A DNA stretch of 8,028 nucleotides from an uncultured Flavobacteriales bacterium. Lineage in GTDB: Bacteria; Bacteroidota; Bacteroidia; Palsa-965. A model generated the notes under the pieces. That model saw nothing but the letters and a program-made list of their open reading frames with translations. It searched no databases and was not told the origin of the DNA. How positions within the stretch are numbered: the stretch's first letter is position 1; every line of letters starts with the position of its first letter. The position numbers were made by a program, and so were the translations under genes. Positions 1 through 6,607 of this stretch are shown here, one piece after another. Where the stretch lies: NCBI GenBank assembly GCA_946478675.1, contig CAMLEF010000212.1, positions 1-8,028 on the forward strand, given 5' to 3'.

Positions 1-32
1 TACGCATGCATGAATTCCCGAAGAGAAAACCC

Positions 33-60
33 AATGACCGAATGCAATGTCCGAATGACC
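33..60. repeat. Short copy of the CCGAATG-type intergenic repeat
   Basis: This stretch holds two CCGAATG words. Both of its ends (GACCGAATG and TCCGAATGACC) match the reverse complement of the left arm of the repeat at 6500-6527, with a different middle. It lies upstream of the PNGase-like gene, and the in-frame codons through it look like translated repeat rather than protein. The segment just before it (11-25) is only loosely similar to the family. The window edge may cut a longer element. Confidence 0.55.
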
Positions 61-125
61 ATTTTCCGCAAATGATTCGTCAATTCCTGCAAAGCATTTC
101 CGGTGCGGCGCCGGGCGGTTCGGGG

Positions 126-133
126 TATCTTTA
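126..133 (+). promoter_or_regulatory. Candidate -7 box (TATCTTTA) of the PNGase-like gene
   Basis: TATCTTTA matches the Bacteroidetes -7 consensus TAnnTTTG at five of its six fixed positions and lies 25 bases before the chosen start. I see no TTTG-type -33 element at the usual distance, so this is a weak call. It would give a leader of about 20 bases and agrees with starting translation at 159 rather than at 6. Confidence 0.3.
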
Positions 134-158
134 CGTGCCCACAAATTCCACTCCACCC

Positions 159-2372
159 ATGAAGCATTGGAAATTTCTCTTTGCAGCCGCGCTGCTGATC
201 ATCGGCGTTAAAACCCTTTCCGCCAACAACGGCGACACGACCACGGTGCGCTCCCACAACGCCACGCACTGGAGCTGGTACGGCTCGGCCGACAACTGGG
301 CGGTGTTCCCGGATACGACACATCATTACCGCAAGATCACGCTGAAATACAAACTCGGTTGCCCGAGCGGCGGCTGCAGCGCGTGGGACTACACCACGCA
401 GATCATCATTCTCCGCCACACCGGACGCTGGGACTCCACCCTCACCCACCCGCCGCATTTCACCGTCGACGGCAACGCGCTGGACTCCGTCTTCTTCAAC
501 ACCGGCGCGACGTACACGCATTTCTTCGACACGGCCAGCAGCGCCACCGATTCCACGATCAACACGCAAATGCAGATCATCGTTTTCGGCGACAGCTTAA
601 ACCCGACGACGCCGACCGACACGCTGCTCGTTTATCCCGGCAATTATTACAATTACGTTTACGATAACGCCGGCAACATTACCGATTCCACCTGGGTCGG
701 CTCCGATTCGCTCTGGCACAACGGACAATGGAATTTGTACACGCCGTTCGAGATCATCGATCCGATTGAAGTGGGACGCTACATCACGCCGTACGGCGGG
801 AACCTCACTGCATCGTTCAGCAACACCTGGGAATTCGACGTCACGGATTACGCGCCGCTGCTGCACGATTCGGTGGAAGTGCGTGCGTTTTACAGCGGCT
901 GGTCCGACGGCTTCACGATCACGCTCGACTGGGAAATGATCGAAGGCACTCCTCCCCGCACGCCTCTGCGCGTCGACAATCTCTGGACCGGCTATTTCCC
1001 ATACGGCGATCCGAACAACACGATTGAGAATTACCTCGTGCCGCGCAGCATGTACATCGCGTCGAATGAAACGATGAGCGAAGTAAAAGTCGACATCACG
1101 GGCCACGGCTTCGGCGGTAACGAAGACTGCGCGGAATTCTGCCCGAAGAATCTGTACCTCAAATCCGACAACACGCTGCGTTACCAGAAGCTCGTGTGGC
1201 GCGACAACTGCGGCATGAATTCGCATTATCCGCAGCCGGGCACGTGGCTGTACGATCGCGCAAACTGGTGCCCGGGTGATCGCGTGTACCCGTATCATTT
1301 CGAGCTGACGCCGTTCGTGACGCCGGGCGATTCCGTGCTCATCGACATGGATATGCAATCGTTCGTGAACGTCGGCAACAGCAACACGGGCTACCAGGTC
1401 GACGGGCAGCTGATCACGTATTCGCAGCCGAACTTCACGCTCGATGCGGAGCTCGTTTCGATCGTGGCGCCCAACAGCAATTACAACACGAAACGTTTCA
1501 ACCCGATCTGCAACAGCCCGATCATCATCATCCGCAACACGGGCGCAACGCCGCTCACGAGCCTCACGGTAACATACGGCGTAACCGGCGCCGCCACGAG
1601 CAGCTACACCTGGAACGGCAATCTGAACTTCCTCGAAAGCGATACGGTGTACCTGCCGACGCTGAACTGGTTCGGCACCTCGCCGGAATTCACCGCCACG
1701 ATCAGCAACCCGAACGGCAGCGCGGACCAGTACGCCGACAACAACTCGCTGACGGTTCCGTACGTGGCGCCTGTCGAATACCAGGGCGATCTCATCTTCG
1801 AATGCAAAACGAACAACGCCGGCTGGGAAACGTCGTATCAACTGACCGACGCTTCCGGCAACGTGATCTTCAGCCGCAGCAATCTTGCCGGCGCGACGAT
1901 CTATCGTGATACCGTACATCTTGCGCAAGGCTGTTATTCGTTCCGCATGATCGACTCCGGCAAAGACGGACTGTATTTCTGGGCGAACAATTCCGGCAGC
2001 GGTTACATGCGCATCAAGAAGATCAACGGCAACCTGCTCAAGAATTACGGCAACGATTTCGGCACGGAGATCTACCAGGAATTCACCGTCGGCTACAACA
2101 TCGGTATGGAAGAAACCGCGTCGCCGGAAATGATGGAAGTATATCCGAACCCGACCAGCGGCCAGCTCACCGTCGATTTCGAAACCGCCGCGCCTGAAGC
2201 AGAGCTAGTGGTGCTGGATTACACCGGCCGCATCGTCAGCGATAAAAAGATTGAAACCGGCGGCACGCTGAATTCGGTGAACGTGGACCTTTCCGGCAAT
2301 GCGCCGGGACTGTACATCGTGCAGCTGCGTACGCAGGAAGGCGTGATGATGAAGCGCATCGTATTGCAGTAA
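159..2372 (+). CDS. Secreted PNGase F-like protein (peptide-N-glycosidase F family) with T9SS sorting domain
   Basis: 737 residues. Residues 1-22 are a signal peptide (MKHWK, hydrophobic core, cleavage after LSA). Residues about 36-405 align by eye with both domains of Elizabethkingia PNGase F, which cleaves N-glycans from asparagine. CPSGGC (68-73) followed by W76-D77 matches the segment with catalytic Asp60. EVGRYITPY (204-212), FDVTDY and EGTP follow in family order. CAEFC (324-328) matches the segment with catalytic Glu206. C351 and C371 (ANWCPG) match the third disulfide. The Glu118 position appears to be Ser246, two residues before conserved W248. About 110 extra residues lie between D77 and E204. 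Residues 425-535 look like a CARDB/Ig-type domain. Residues 540-645 form a beta domain common in T9SS cargo (ETSYQL, GCYSFRMIDSGKDG). Residues 656-737 are a type A sorting domain (VYPNPTSGQL, GLYIVQL, KRIVLQ). It is therefore probably exported and attached to the surface or released. I chose ATG 159 because it begins the signal peptide; the in-frame ATG at 6 reads through repeat DNA. Glycosidase activity is uncertain. Confidence 0.85.
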   Translation: MKHWKFLFAAALLIIGVKTLSANNGDTTTVRSHNATHWSWYGSADNWAVFPDTTHHYRKITLKYKLGCPSGGCSAWDYTTQIIILRHTGRWDSTLTHPPHFTVDGNALDSVFFNTGATYTHFFDTASSATDSTINTQMQIIVFGDSLNPTTPTDTLLVYPGNYYNYVYDNAGNITDSTWVGSDSLWHNGQWNLYTPFEIIDPIEVGRYITPYGGNLTASFSNTWEFDVTDYAPLLHDSVEVRAFYSGWSDGFTITLDWEMIEGTPPRTPLRVDNLWTGYFPYGDPNNTIENYLVPRSMYIASNETMSEVKVDITGHGFGGNEDCAEFCPKNLYLKSDNTLRYQKLVWRDNCGMNSHYPQPGTWLYDRANWCPGDRVYPYHFELTPFVTPGDSVLIDMDMQSFVNVGNSNTGYQVDGQLITYSQPNFTLDAELVSIVAPNSNYNTKRFNPICNSPIIIIRNTGATPLTSLTVTYGVTGAATSSYTWNGNLNFLESDTVYLPTLNWFGTSPEFTATISNPNGSADQYADNNSLTVPYVAPVEYQGDLIFECKTNNAGWETSYQLTDASGNVIFSRSNLAGATIYRDTVHLAQGCYSFRMIDSGKDGLYFWANNSGSGYMRIKKINGNLLKNYGNDFGTEIYQEFTVGYNIGMEETASPEMMEVYPNPTSGQLTVDFETAAPEAELVVLDYTGRIVSDKKIETGGTLNSVNVDLSGNAPGLYIVQLRTQEGVMMKRIVLQ

Positions 2373-2383
2373 AAGAATAGAAG

Positions 2384-2434
2384 ATAAAAAGCAGACCTCG
2401 AAGGTTTCGGAAACCTTCGAAGTCTGCTTTTTAT
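2384..2434. terminator. Bidirectional hairpin terminator between convergent genes
   Basis: Two 24-base arms (2384-2407 and 2411-2434) pair with one mismatch around a three-base loop (CGG). The base of the stem is A-rich on the left and T-rich on the right, so a U-tract follows the hairpin on either strand. The mismatch is C/A on the plus transcript and a tolerated G/U pair on the minus transcript. It begins 12 bases after the stop of the PNGase-like gene and ends 11 bases before the stop of the facing membrane-protein gene, so it can end both transcripts. Confidence 0.88.
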
Positions 2435-2444
2435 ATTTGATCGT

Positions 2445-2744
2445 TTACGAAATCGTTACCGAAAACCAATACACCGACAGCAGCATCGCGACCACGTTAA
2501 TGATCATTCCCACGATCATAAACTTCCGGTTCGGATTGTTGTTGGCGCGCGCGATGAAGAAACCAATCACGCAGAACAGCAGGCACGGAACGGCGAAATA
2601 GATCGCGAGACAACCCACGAGGCTCATCAACGCCATGCTGCTGAAAAACGGCACAAGATCGAACAGGAGCGCAATGCAGCCGATCACCAATCCGCCGAGA
2701 GCGATCTGCTTTCCTTTTTGCGTGACCGGTTTTTCTTCCGTCAT
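2445..2744 (-). CDS. Small three-helix membrane protein, DUF4190-like (copy 2)
   Basis: 99 residues with no catalytic motif and no cleavable signal peptide. After a polar N-terminus (MTEEKPVTQKGK), hydrophobic segments lie at about 13-34, 38-65 and 75-97. A short polar loop with NNNPNRK (68-74) separates the last two. The order (G-rich first helix ending in VPFF, second helix ending in FFIAR, NPN-K loop, third helix with IINVVA) is the same as in the neighbouring 114-residue protein, so the two are paralogues. This copy has about seven extra residues between helices 1 and 2 and lacks the neighbour's C-terminal tail. The glycine pattern resembles DUF4190 domains, whose function is unknown. It lies downstream of its paralogue on the same strand but beyond a terminator, so it may have its own promoter. 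The gene is confident; the family name is moderate. Confidence 0.8.
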   Translation of the reverse strand: MTEEKPVTQKGKQIALGGLVIGCIALLFDLVPFFSSMALMSLVGCLAIYFAVPCLLFCVIGFFIARANNNPNRKFMIVGMIINVVAMLLSVYWFSVTIS

Positions 2745-2837
2745 GGAACGAGGCCTGTTGAATGCGGCGTAAAAGTATTTATAAAATCAGAGTTGCGTGT
2801 TGCGCGGTTCGGGTGCGCGGGACTGCGGAGCTTTTAC

Positions 2838-2870
2838 AAAATAAAAATCCCCTCCCGGAATGGGAAGGGA
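2838..2870 (-). terminator. Rho-independent terminator after the 114-residue membrane protein gene
   Basis: Read on the minus strand, TCCCTTCCC, loop ATTCC and GGGAGGGGA form a nine-base-pair stem with one G/U pair, followed directly by TTTTTATTTT. It lies 24 bases beyond the stop of the 114-residue gene and about 94 bases before the start of the next gene, so it should separate two paralogues that are otherwise in tandem. Confidence 0.8.
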
Positions 2871-2894
2871 CTTTATATCGGATAATGCTCCCGA

Positions 2895-3239
2895 TTAGTG
2901 CATCATCGAGGTGTCGAGTTTCATGGTATCCAGCATGTTTTTCATGCCTTCACCCATCTCAACAGCTGCGCTTGCGAAAGCGTAAGCCTGGTAACCAGCG
3001 ATGCCGACAGCAACGAGGTTCAGGATGATACCCGTGATGATCATGCCTTTGTTCGGGTTGTTACCGCTGCGAGCCATGAAGAAAGCGATGACAGACAGGA
3101 TGAGGCCCGGGACGCCGAGGTACAGCGCTGCGATTCCGAAGAACGGAATGAGCGAGAAAATAAGCGCCAGGATACCGATGATCATACCGGCGAGACCGAG
3201 GCCTTTACCTTTGGTCGAGGGAGCTGAAGTTTGTTCCAT
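2895..3239 (-). CDS. Small three-helix membrane protein, DUF4190-like (copy 1)
   Basis: 114 residues. A polar N-terminus (MEQTSAPSTKGK) is followed by helices at about 13-36, 37-57 and 65-86. The conserved loop SGNNPNKG (58-65) lies between helices 2 and 3. A C-terminal tail of about 26 residues is rich in Met, Glu and Lys (MGEGMKNMLDTMKLDTSMMH) and could be amphipathic. The pattern GLGLAGMIIGILAL, PGLILSVIAFFMAR, KGMIITGIILNLVAV resembles DUF4190, a domain of unknown function. It is paralogous to the 99-residue protein downstream; the spacing of matched motifs suggests an old tandem duplication that later diverged. It has its own candidate promoter and a strong terminator, so it is probably transcribed alone. 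No enzymatic role can be inferred. Confidence 0.85.
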   Translation of the reverse strand: MEQTSAPSTKGKGLGLAGMIIGILALIFSLIPFFGIAALYLGVPGLILSVIAFFMARSGNNPNKGMIITGIILNLVAVGIAGYQAYAFASAAVEMGEGMKNMLDTMKLDTSMMH

Positions 3240-3273
3240 TGTAGATTGATTTAGTGGTTTTGGTTTCTTGACG

Positions 3274-3304
3274 CAAAAATTGCCTAAAAGCCCCGGTTTT
3301 CAAA
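3274..3304 (-). promoter_or_regulatory. Candidate Bacteroidetes promoter of the 114-residue membrane protein gene
   Basis: On the minus strand, TTTG (3301-3304) is followed after 19 bases by AATTTTTG (3274-3281), close to the phylum's -33 TTTG and -7 TAnnTTTG arrangement with one mismatch. The predicted leader is about 30 bases, with no Shine-Dalgarno sequence before the ATG. The rest of the 128-base gap (3240-3367) is AT-rich and holds only a weak five-base-pair hairpin (3344-3358) downstream of the peptidase gene. Confidence 0.4.
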
Positions 3305-3367
3305 TAGCGGGATTTCAATTTTATTAACAAATACTAATGACTATAAACCAGCAGTTTAACCCTTTTT

Positions 3368-5089
3368 TCAATAGGGTTTCCCGCTCCAGCGCGCCCAGGC
3401 GGCCTTCTGCGCATCGTTCGGCGAGCTGATCCGGCGCACTTTCGGGTTGCGGTACCAGCCTTTTCCGTCCGACTCCAACTTGAGGTTTTTCAGGCGTCCG
3501 CCAGAAGCGACGACCAGCTCCACGGAAGTTCCGTCAAAATAACGCAGCCATTCCGCGAGGTCCGCTTTCAATTGCATGCCGTTCACGCCGATGATCTCAT
3601 CTCCGATGGTAAGTCCGCCCTTTTCTGCGGGCGAAGCGTGGTAGATCTCCGTCACTTTCGTCACGCCGCCGGGTTCTGCCACTTTAAAGCCGAACAAATG
3701 CTCGTGCGGACGGCGCGAATTCACGAAGTCGAGCTCGCACCCGATGTAGCCCAGCGCTTCCTGCAGGATCGGCGTGTAATCGTTCGCTTTGTAGAAATAG
3801 TTGTTCCAGTAATAGCTGAAATCGGCGCCGCTCTCCTCCTCTACCAATCGCTTGTAATCGGCTTCCGTAAAGCCCTTGCCTTTCAGCGCAAACTCCGTCC
3901 ACAAACGGCGCATCACGTGATCGAGCGTCTTGATGTTTTCCGTCTGGCTGCGGATGAAAATATCCGTCACGAACGCCAGCAAACAACCTTCGTGGTAAAT
4001 GGAAGTTTTGCGATGCGGCGCGCCGGCCACGTAACCGTCGAGCCAGGTATCGAAAGAAGCGTCGGCTACCGAAAGGAAATGCCGCGCGTGCGTTTCGAAA
4101 TGTTTGTCGAGGCGCTCGTCGAACGTCGGCCAGAATTCTTCTTCGGTCCAAACGCCGGAACGGAACAGCAGGTAATCGCCGTAATACGTCGTTACGCCTT
4201 CGCAGACGTAACCGAGCCGCGAATAATTTTCTTTCGTGAAATCGTACGGCAGCATTTCCGCCGGGCGGATCGCTTTGATGTTCCAGGCATGAAACAGCTC
4301 GTGGCAGCTTACGCCGAGGAAATCGTTGTACACGTCGTCCATCAGCTTATGCGAAGGACCGAGCGCAATGACCGTCGAAGCCGTGTGCTCTACGCCGTGA
4401 TAAAAACGTTGCGGCAGTATTTGGAAAAGGAAATGATATTCTTCCGCAGGGAAACTGCCGAAGAGCGCCATCTGCTCGCTGATGAAAATGAAAAAGTCGG
4501 AAATGATGCGCGGCCATTCCGGCTTGCATTCGCCCTGGAACCAAAGATGAAATTCGATGCCGTCGAGCACGAACATGTTGTGCTTCATCGACGGGCTCGC
4601 AATGAACGGGCTGTCGGCGAGCTTGTCGAAATCCGGCGACAGCAGCACGTTTCTTCCCTCCTTCTTCAGCGCGCAGGCCACTTTCCAGCTTTCCGGGATG
4701 CGCAGCTCCACGCGGCACGGCTCTTCGATGCGGCCGGGCACATACGCCAGGCAATTCACCGGGTTCACATACAGCTGCGATTCGTCGAGAAAGGTCGATC
4801 CGGCGTTGAGGTCGGCGGCGAAATATTCGTAACGCACTTTCACGGAGGAAGTGCCTTTGCAATGCACTTTCCAGAGATCTTTCGTCACTTTCTCCGACTT
4901 CAACTCGCGGCCGTCTTCATCATACGCATGAAAATCGCGCACGTTCTTCGCGAAATTGCCGAGCTCATAACGGCCCGGTCGCCAGGAAGGAAGCTGGATT
5001 TGAATCTCTGCCTGCGCTACGTCGGAAACGAGCGCTTCAATTTGCAGGTAACGCGAATTCGGATGCGTGAAAGAAAGCGTATACTTCAT
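3368..5089 (-). CDS. M61-family zinc metallopeptidase with PDZ domain (glycyl aminopeptidase-like)
   Basis: 573 residues, close to the usual M61 length of about 600. From residue 2 the protein runs directly into the N-terminal beta domain (YTLSFTHPNSRYLQIE, then SWRPGRYELGNFAKNV). The GVEHTAST motif at 232-239 matches the GLEH-type motif before the active site of M61 enzymes. Zinc ligands and catalytic Glu are in HELFHAW (263-269: H263, E264, H267), with the third ligand probably E297 in CEGVTTYYGD. A PDZ domain lies at about 450-540 (SPAEKGGLTIGDEIIGVNG). Known relatives remove N-terminal glycine or alanine from peptides. There is no signal peptide, so I infer a cytosolic peptidase, though some relatives are exported. 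I chose ATG 5089; nine codons further upstream is another ATG, but those codons lie in repeat DNA and add a sequence not expected in the family. It follows the aminotransferase on the same strand across a 98-base gap filled by an inverted repeat. Confidence 0.9.
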   Translation of the reverse strand: MKYTLSFTHPNSRYLQIEALVSDVAQAEIQIQLPSWRPGRYELGNFAKNVRDFHAYDEDGRELKSEKVTKDLWKVHCKGTSSVKVRYEYFAADLNAGSTFLDESQLYVNPVNCLAYVPGRIEEPCRVELRIPESWKVACALKKEGRNVLLSPDFDKLADSPFIASPSMKHNMFVLDGIEFHLWFQGECKPEWPRIISDFFIFISEQMALFGSFPAEEYHFLFQILPQRFYHGVEHTASTVIALGPSHKLMDDVYNDFLGVSCHELFHAWNIKAIRPAEMLPYDFTKENYSRLGYVCEGVTTYYGDYLLFRSGVWTEEEFWPTFDERLDKHFETHARHFLSVADASFDTWLDGYVAGAPHRKTSIYHEGCLLAFVTDIFIRSQTENIKTLDHVMRRLWTEFALKGKGFTEADYKRLVEEESGADFSYYWNNYFYKANDYTPILQEALGYIGCELDFVNSRRPHEHLFGFKVAEPGGVTKVTEIYHASPAEKGGLTIGDEIIGVNGMQLKADLAEWLRYFDGTSVELVVASGGRLKNLKLESDGKGWYRNPKVRRISSPNDAQKAAWARWSGKPY

Positions 5090-5090
5090 A

Positions 5091-5187
5091 AAATTCAAAA
5101 GTGATTCAAAATTCAAAATTCAACTATTCTTTACGGGAAGCTTCCTCTTTAAAGAATAGTTGAATTCTTGAATTTTTGAATTTTTCA
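5091..5187. repeat. AATTCAA-type inverted repeat between aminotransferase and peptidase genes
   Basis: The centre is a perfect 17-base-pair inverted repeat (5117-5133 with 5150-5166; half-site AATTCAACTATTCTTTA). The 16-base loop itself contains the perfect palindrome GGAAGCTTCC (5136-5145). Outside the stem, both arms continue as runs of the word ATTCAAA (left 5091-5116, right 5167-5187) that still pair with small gaps. It fills the gap between two genes on the minus strand. The stem is AT-rich without a following U-tract, so it is not a classical terminator, though it could affect mRNA ends. Confidence 0.85.
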
Positions 5188-6258
5188 TTAGCAGACTTTG
5201 AAGATCCAATGATGCGGATCGGGCGTGCGGCCGCGGCGGAGATTGTCGAGCTCCTTGTTCACGCGGCGTGAGAAGGATTTTTCCGTGAGCGGCGGCAGCT
5301 CGTAATCGACGCCTTCGTAACCGATGTGCGAAATGTGCGCGATCGTTGCTGCAGTTCCCGTGCCGAACGCTTCGGAAAGCTGCCCGCGTTTCATCGCATT
5401 GGACACTTCTTCCATCGACACGCGACGCTCTTCCACTTTCATGCCCCAGTCGCGGGCGATCGTCAGCACGCTGTCGCGCGTGATGCCGGCGAGGATCGTA
5501 TCGCTCAGGTTCGGCGTGATCAGCGTATCGTTGATGACGAACATGAGGTTCATCGTTCCCGATTCCTCGACGTATTTATGCTCGCGGCCGTCGGTCCAGA
5601 TGATTTGGTCGTAGCCGTCTTTTTTCGCCAGCGCAGAAGGATAGAGCGAACGGCCGTAATTGCCGGAAGCTTTTACGAAGCCCACGCCGCCTTCCACCGC
5701 ACGGAAGAACGTCTTCTCCACTTTCACACGCAGCGGGTGATCGTAATACGCGCCCACCGGCGAAGCGATGATGAGGAACATATAGGAATCGGACGGTTTT
5801 ACGCCGATGTAATCGTCAGTAGCAATGAGGAACGGACGCACGTACAGCGAACGGCCGTCGCCTGCGGGCACCCAGTTCTGGTCGAGGCGCAGCAGCTCCA
5901 CGAGCCCTTCCATGAACACATCTTCCGGCACGTCGGGCATGGCCATGCGGTGCGCGGATTTGTTCAGGCGCTTCTGGTTCTCCAGCGGACGAAACAGCAG
6001 CACCTCGCCATTGTCGGAGCGGTACGCTTTCATGCCTTCGAAGATCGCCTGGCCGTAATGCATCATCGAGCTCGCCGGGCTCAGGCTCAAATCGCCGTAA
6101 GGAACGATGCGTGATTTTCCCCACTTGCCGTCGTGGTATTCTGCGATAAACATGTGATCGGAGAACACTTTTCCGAACGGGAGATTGTTGATGTCGAGAC
6201 CGGGCAGGCGCGATTCCTGTGTTTTCTGCACATCAATGGTAAACGTTGCGCTATTCAT
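5188..6258 (-). CDS. ilvE: Branched-chain amino-acid aminotransferase (PLP fold type IV)
   Basis: 356 residues. Catalyses reversible transfer of the amino group between leucine, isoleucine or valine and 2-oxoglutarate, the last step of their synthesis; cytosolic, PLP-dependent. It belongs to the longer, eukaryote-like subclass (about 340-360 residues) rather than the 309-residue E. coli form. Visible markers: SPASSMMHYGQAIFEGMKAYR region (60-80), RPFLIATDD (141-149), catalytic lysine K196 in VGFVKASGNYGRSL, GYDQIIWTDG (215-224), PLP-contacting E232 in EESGTMN, and EAFGTGTAA near 296-304. I chose ATG 6258; an in-frame TTG at 6306 would add 16 residues with no family counterpart. The peptidase gene follows on the same strand and ridA lies nearby in the opposite direction. 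RidA is known to protect enterobacterial IlvE from 2-aminoacrylate, so proximity makes functional sense, though the two are not an operon. Confidence 0.95.
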   Translation of the reverse strand: MNSATFTIDVQKTQESRLPGLDINNLPFGKVFSDHMFIAEYHDGKWGKSRIVPYGDLSLSPASSMMHYGQAIFEGMKAYRSDNGEVLLFRPLENQKRLNKSAHRMAMPDVPEDVFMEGLVELLRLDQNWVPAGDGRSLYVRPFLIATDDYIGVKPSDSYMFLIIASPVGAYYDHPLRVKVEKTFFRAVEGGVGFVKASGNYGRSLYPSALAKKDGYDQIIWTDGREHKYVEESGTMNLMFVINDTLITPNLSDTILAGITRDSVLTIARDWGMKVEERRVSMEEVSNAMKRGQLSEAFGTGTAATIAHISHIGYEGVDYELPPLTEKSFSRRVNKELDNLRRGRTPDPHHWIFKVC

Positions 6259-6294
6259 AAACTTTCGGAGGGTTTTAAACGGGTCTGTTCCGGA

Positions 6295-6302
6295 CAAATA
6301 TG
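6295..6302 (-). promoter_or_regulatory. Candidate -7 box of the aminotransferase gene
   Basis: The minus strand reads CATATTTG, matching TAnnTTTG except at the first base, 36 bases before the ATG. A second partial match (TATTATTG) lies about 11 bases further upstream. No clear -33 TTTG is seen at the expected spacing, so the exact start site is open. Confidence 0.25.
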
Positions 6303-6382
6303 CCAATAATATTCAGGAAAACCGGCCACAGGACACGTTTTGTAAGGAAAGCGGGGTTAGGGAAATTGGTTAATTTTAAACG

Positions 6383-6532
6383 ATGAAACGATTCGTCGTG
6401 TATACGATGCTTGCCGCCGCAATGTTGCTTTCCGCCTGCCACAGCCGGAAATCATCGACGAACTGCCATTGCGGAGACTGGAGCTATTCGGGGAAATCCG
6501 GTCATTCGGACAGTCGTTCATTCGGTCGTTAA
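6383..6532 (+). CDS. Small lipoprotein, 49 residues, unknown function
   Basis: Starts MKRFVVYTMLAAAMLLSAC: two basic residues, a hydrophobic stretch and a textbook lipobox LSAC with C19 as the lipidated cysteine. The mature part would be 31 residues (CHSRKSSTNCHCGDWSYSGK, then SGHSDSRSFGR), with a CHC pair at 28-30. No known domain is recognised. Codons from about residue 40 onward are read from the left arm of the CCGAATG-type repeat (6500-6527), so the original C-terminus may have been replaced or extended by repeat DNA. It is read away from the aminotransferase, whose start is 124 bases away, and precedes ridA by 96 bases. The lipobox makes chance unlikely, but no promoter or ribosome site confirms expression. 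It is predicted to anchor in a membrane, likely the outer one. Confidence 0.65.
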   Translation: MKRFVVYTMLAAAMLLSACHSRKSSTNCHCGDWSYSGKSGHSDSRSFGR

Positions 6533-6601
6533 TACGTTCCGGATCTTTTTCCCAATGAACGAATTTCCGAATGCCCGAATGAACGAATTACCGAATGCCC
6601 G
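6500..6601. repeat. CCGAATG-type inverted repeat with 24-bp tandem units
   Basis: Left arm 6500-6527 and right arm 6573-6600 are imperfect inverted copies; the core TCGTTCATTCG (6514-6524) pairs perfectly with CGAATGAACGA (6576-6586). The right side also holds two tandem 24-base units (6554-6577 and 6578-6601) that differ at one base. The left arm overlaps the last codons and stop of the lipoprotein gene, and the right end lies seven bases before the -7 box of ridA. Confidence 0.85.
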
Positions 6602-6607
6602 ACCGAT

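Noticed and set aside
6..158. In-frame upstream extension of the PNGase-like protein (51 residues)
   Set aside because: It encodes polar repeat-like sequence and would bury the clear signal peptide that begins at 159.
597..1928. 443-codon open frame on the minus strand opposite the PNGase-like gene
   Set aside because: Arg/Val/His-rich composition, no recognisable motif and full overlap with a gene supported by domain matches; a shadow of GC-rich codon usage.
2898..3227. 109-codon open frame on the plus strand opposite the 114-residue membrane protein
   Set aside because: Asp/Glu/Arg-rich antisense frame; the minus-strand product has coherent membrane helices and a paralogue.
3358..3378. 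AACCCT/AGGGTT hairpin over the stop of the M61 gene
   Set aside because: Only six base pairs with a nine-base loop and no U-tract after it on the transcribed strand.
3572..5104. 510-codon open frame on the plus strand opposite the M61 peptidase
   Set aside because: Biased Arg/His/Val composition with no domain; the opposite strand has the zinc motif and PDZ domain.
5326..6114. 262-codon open frame on the plus strand opposite ilvE
   Set aside because: Shadow of a strongly supported aminotransferase gene, with no motif of its own.
6259..6306. TTG start giving IlvE 16 extra residues
   Set aside because: The ATG at 6258 gives the normal family length and the extra residues overlap the candidate promoter.
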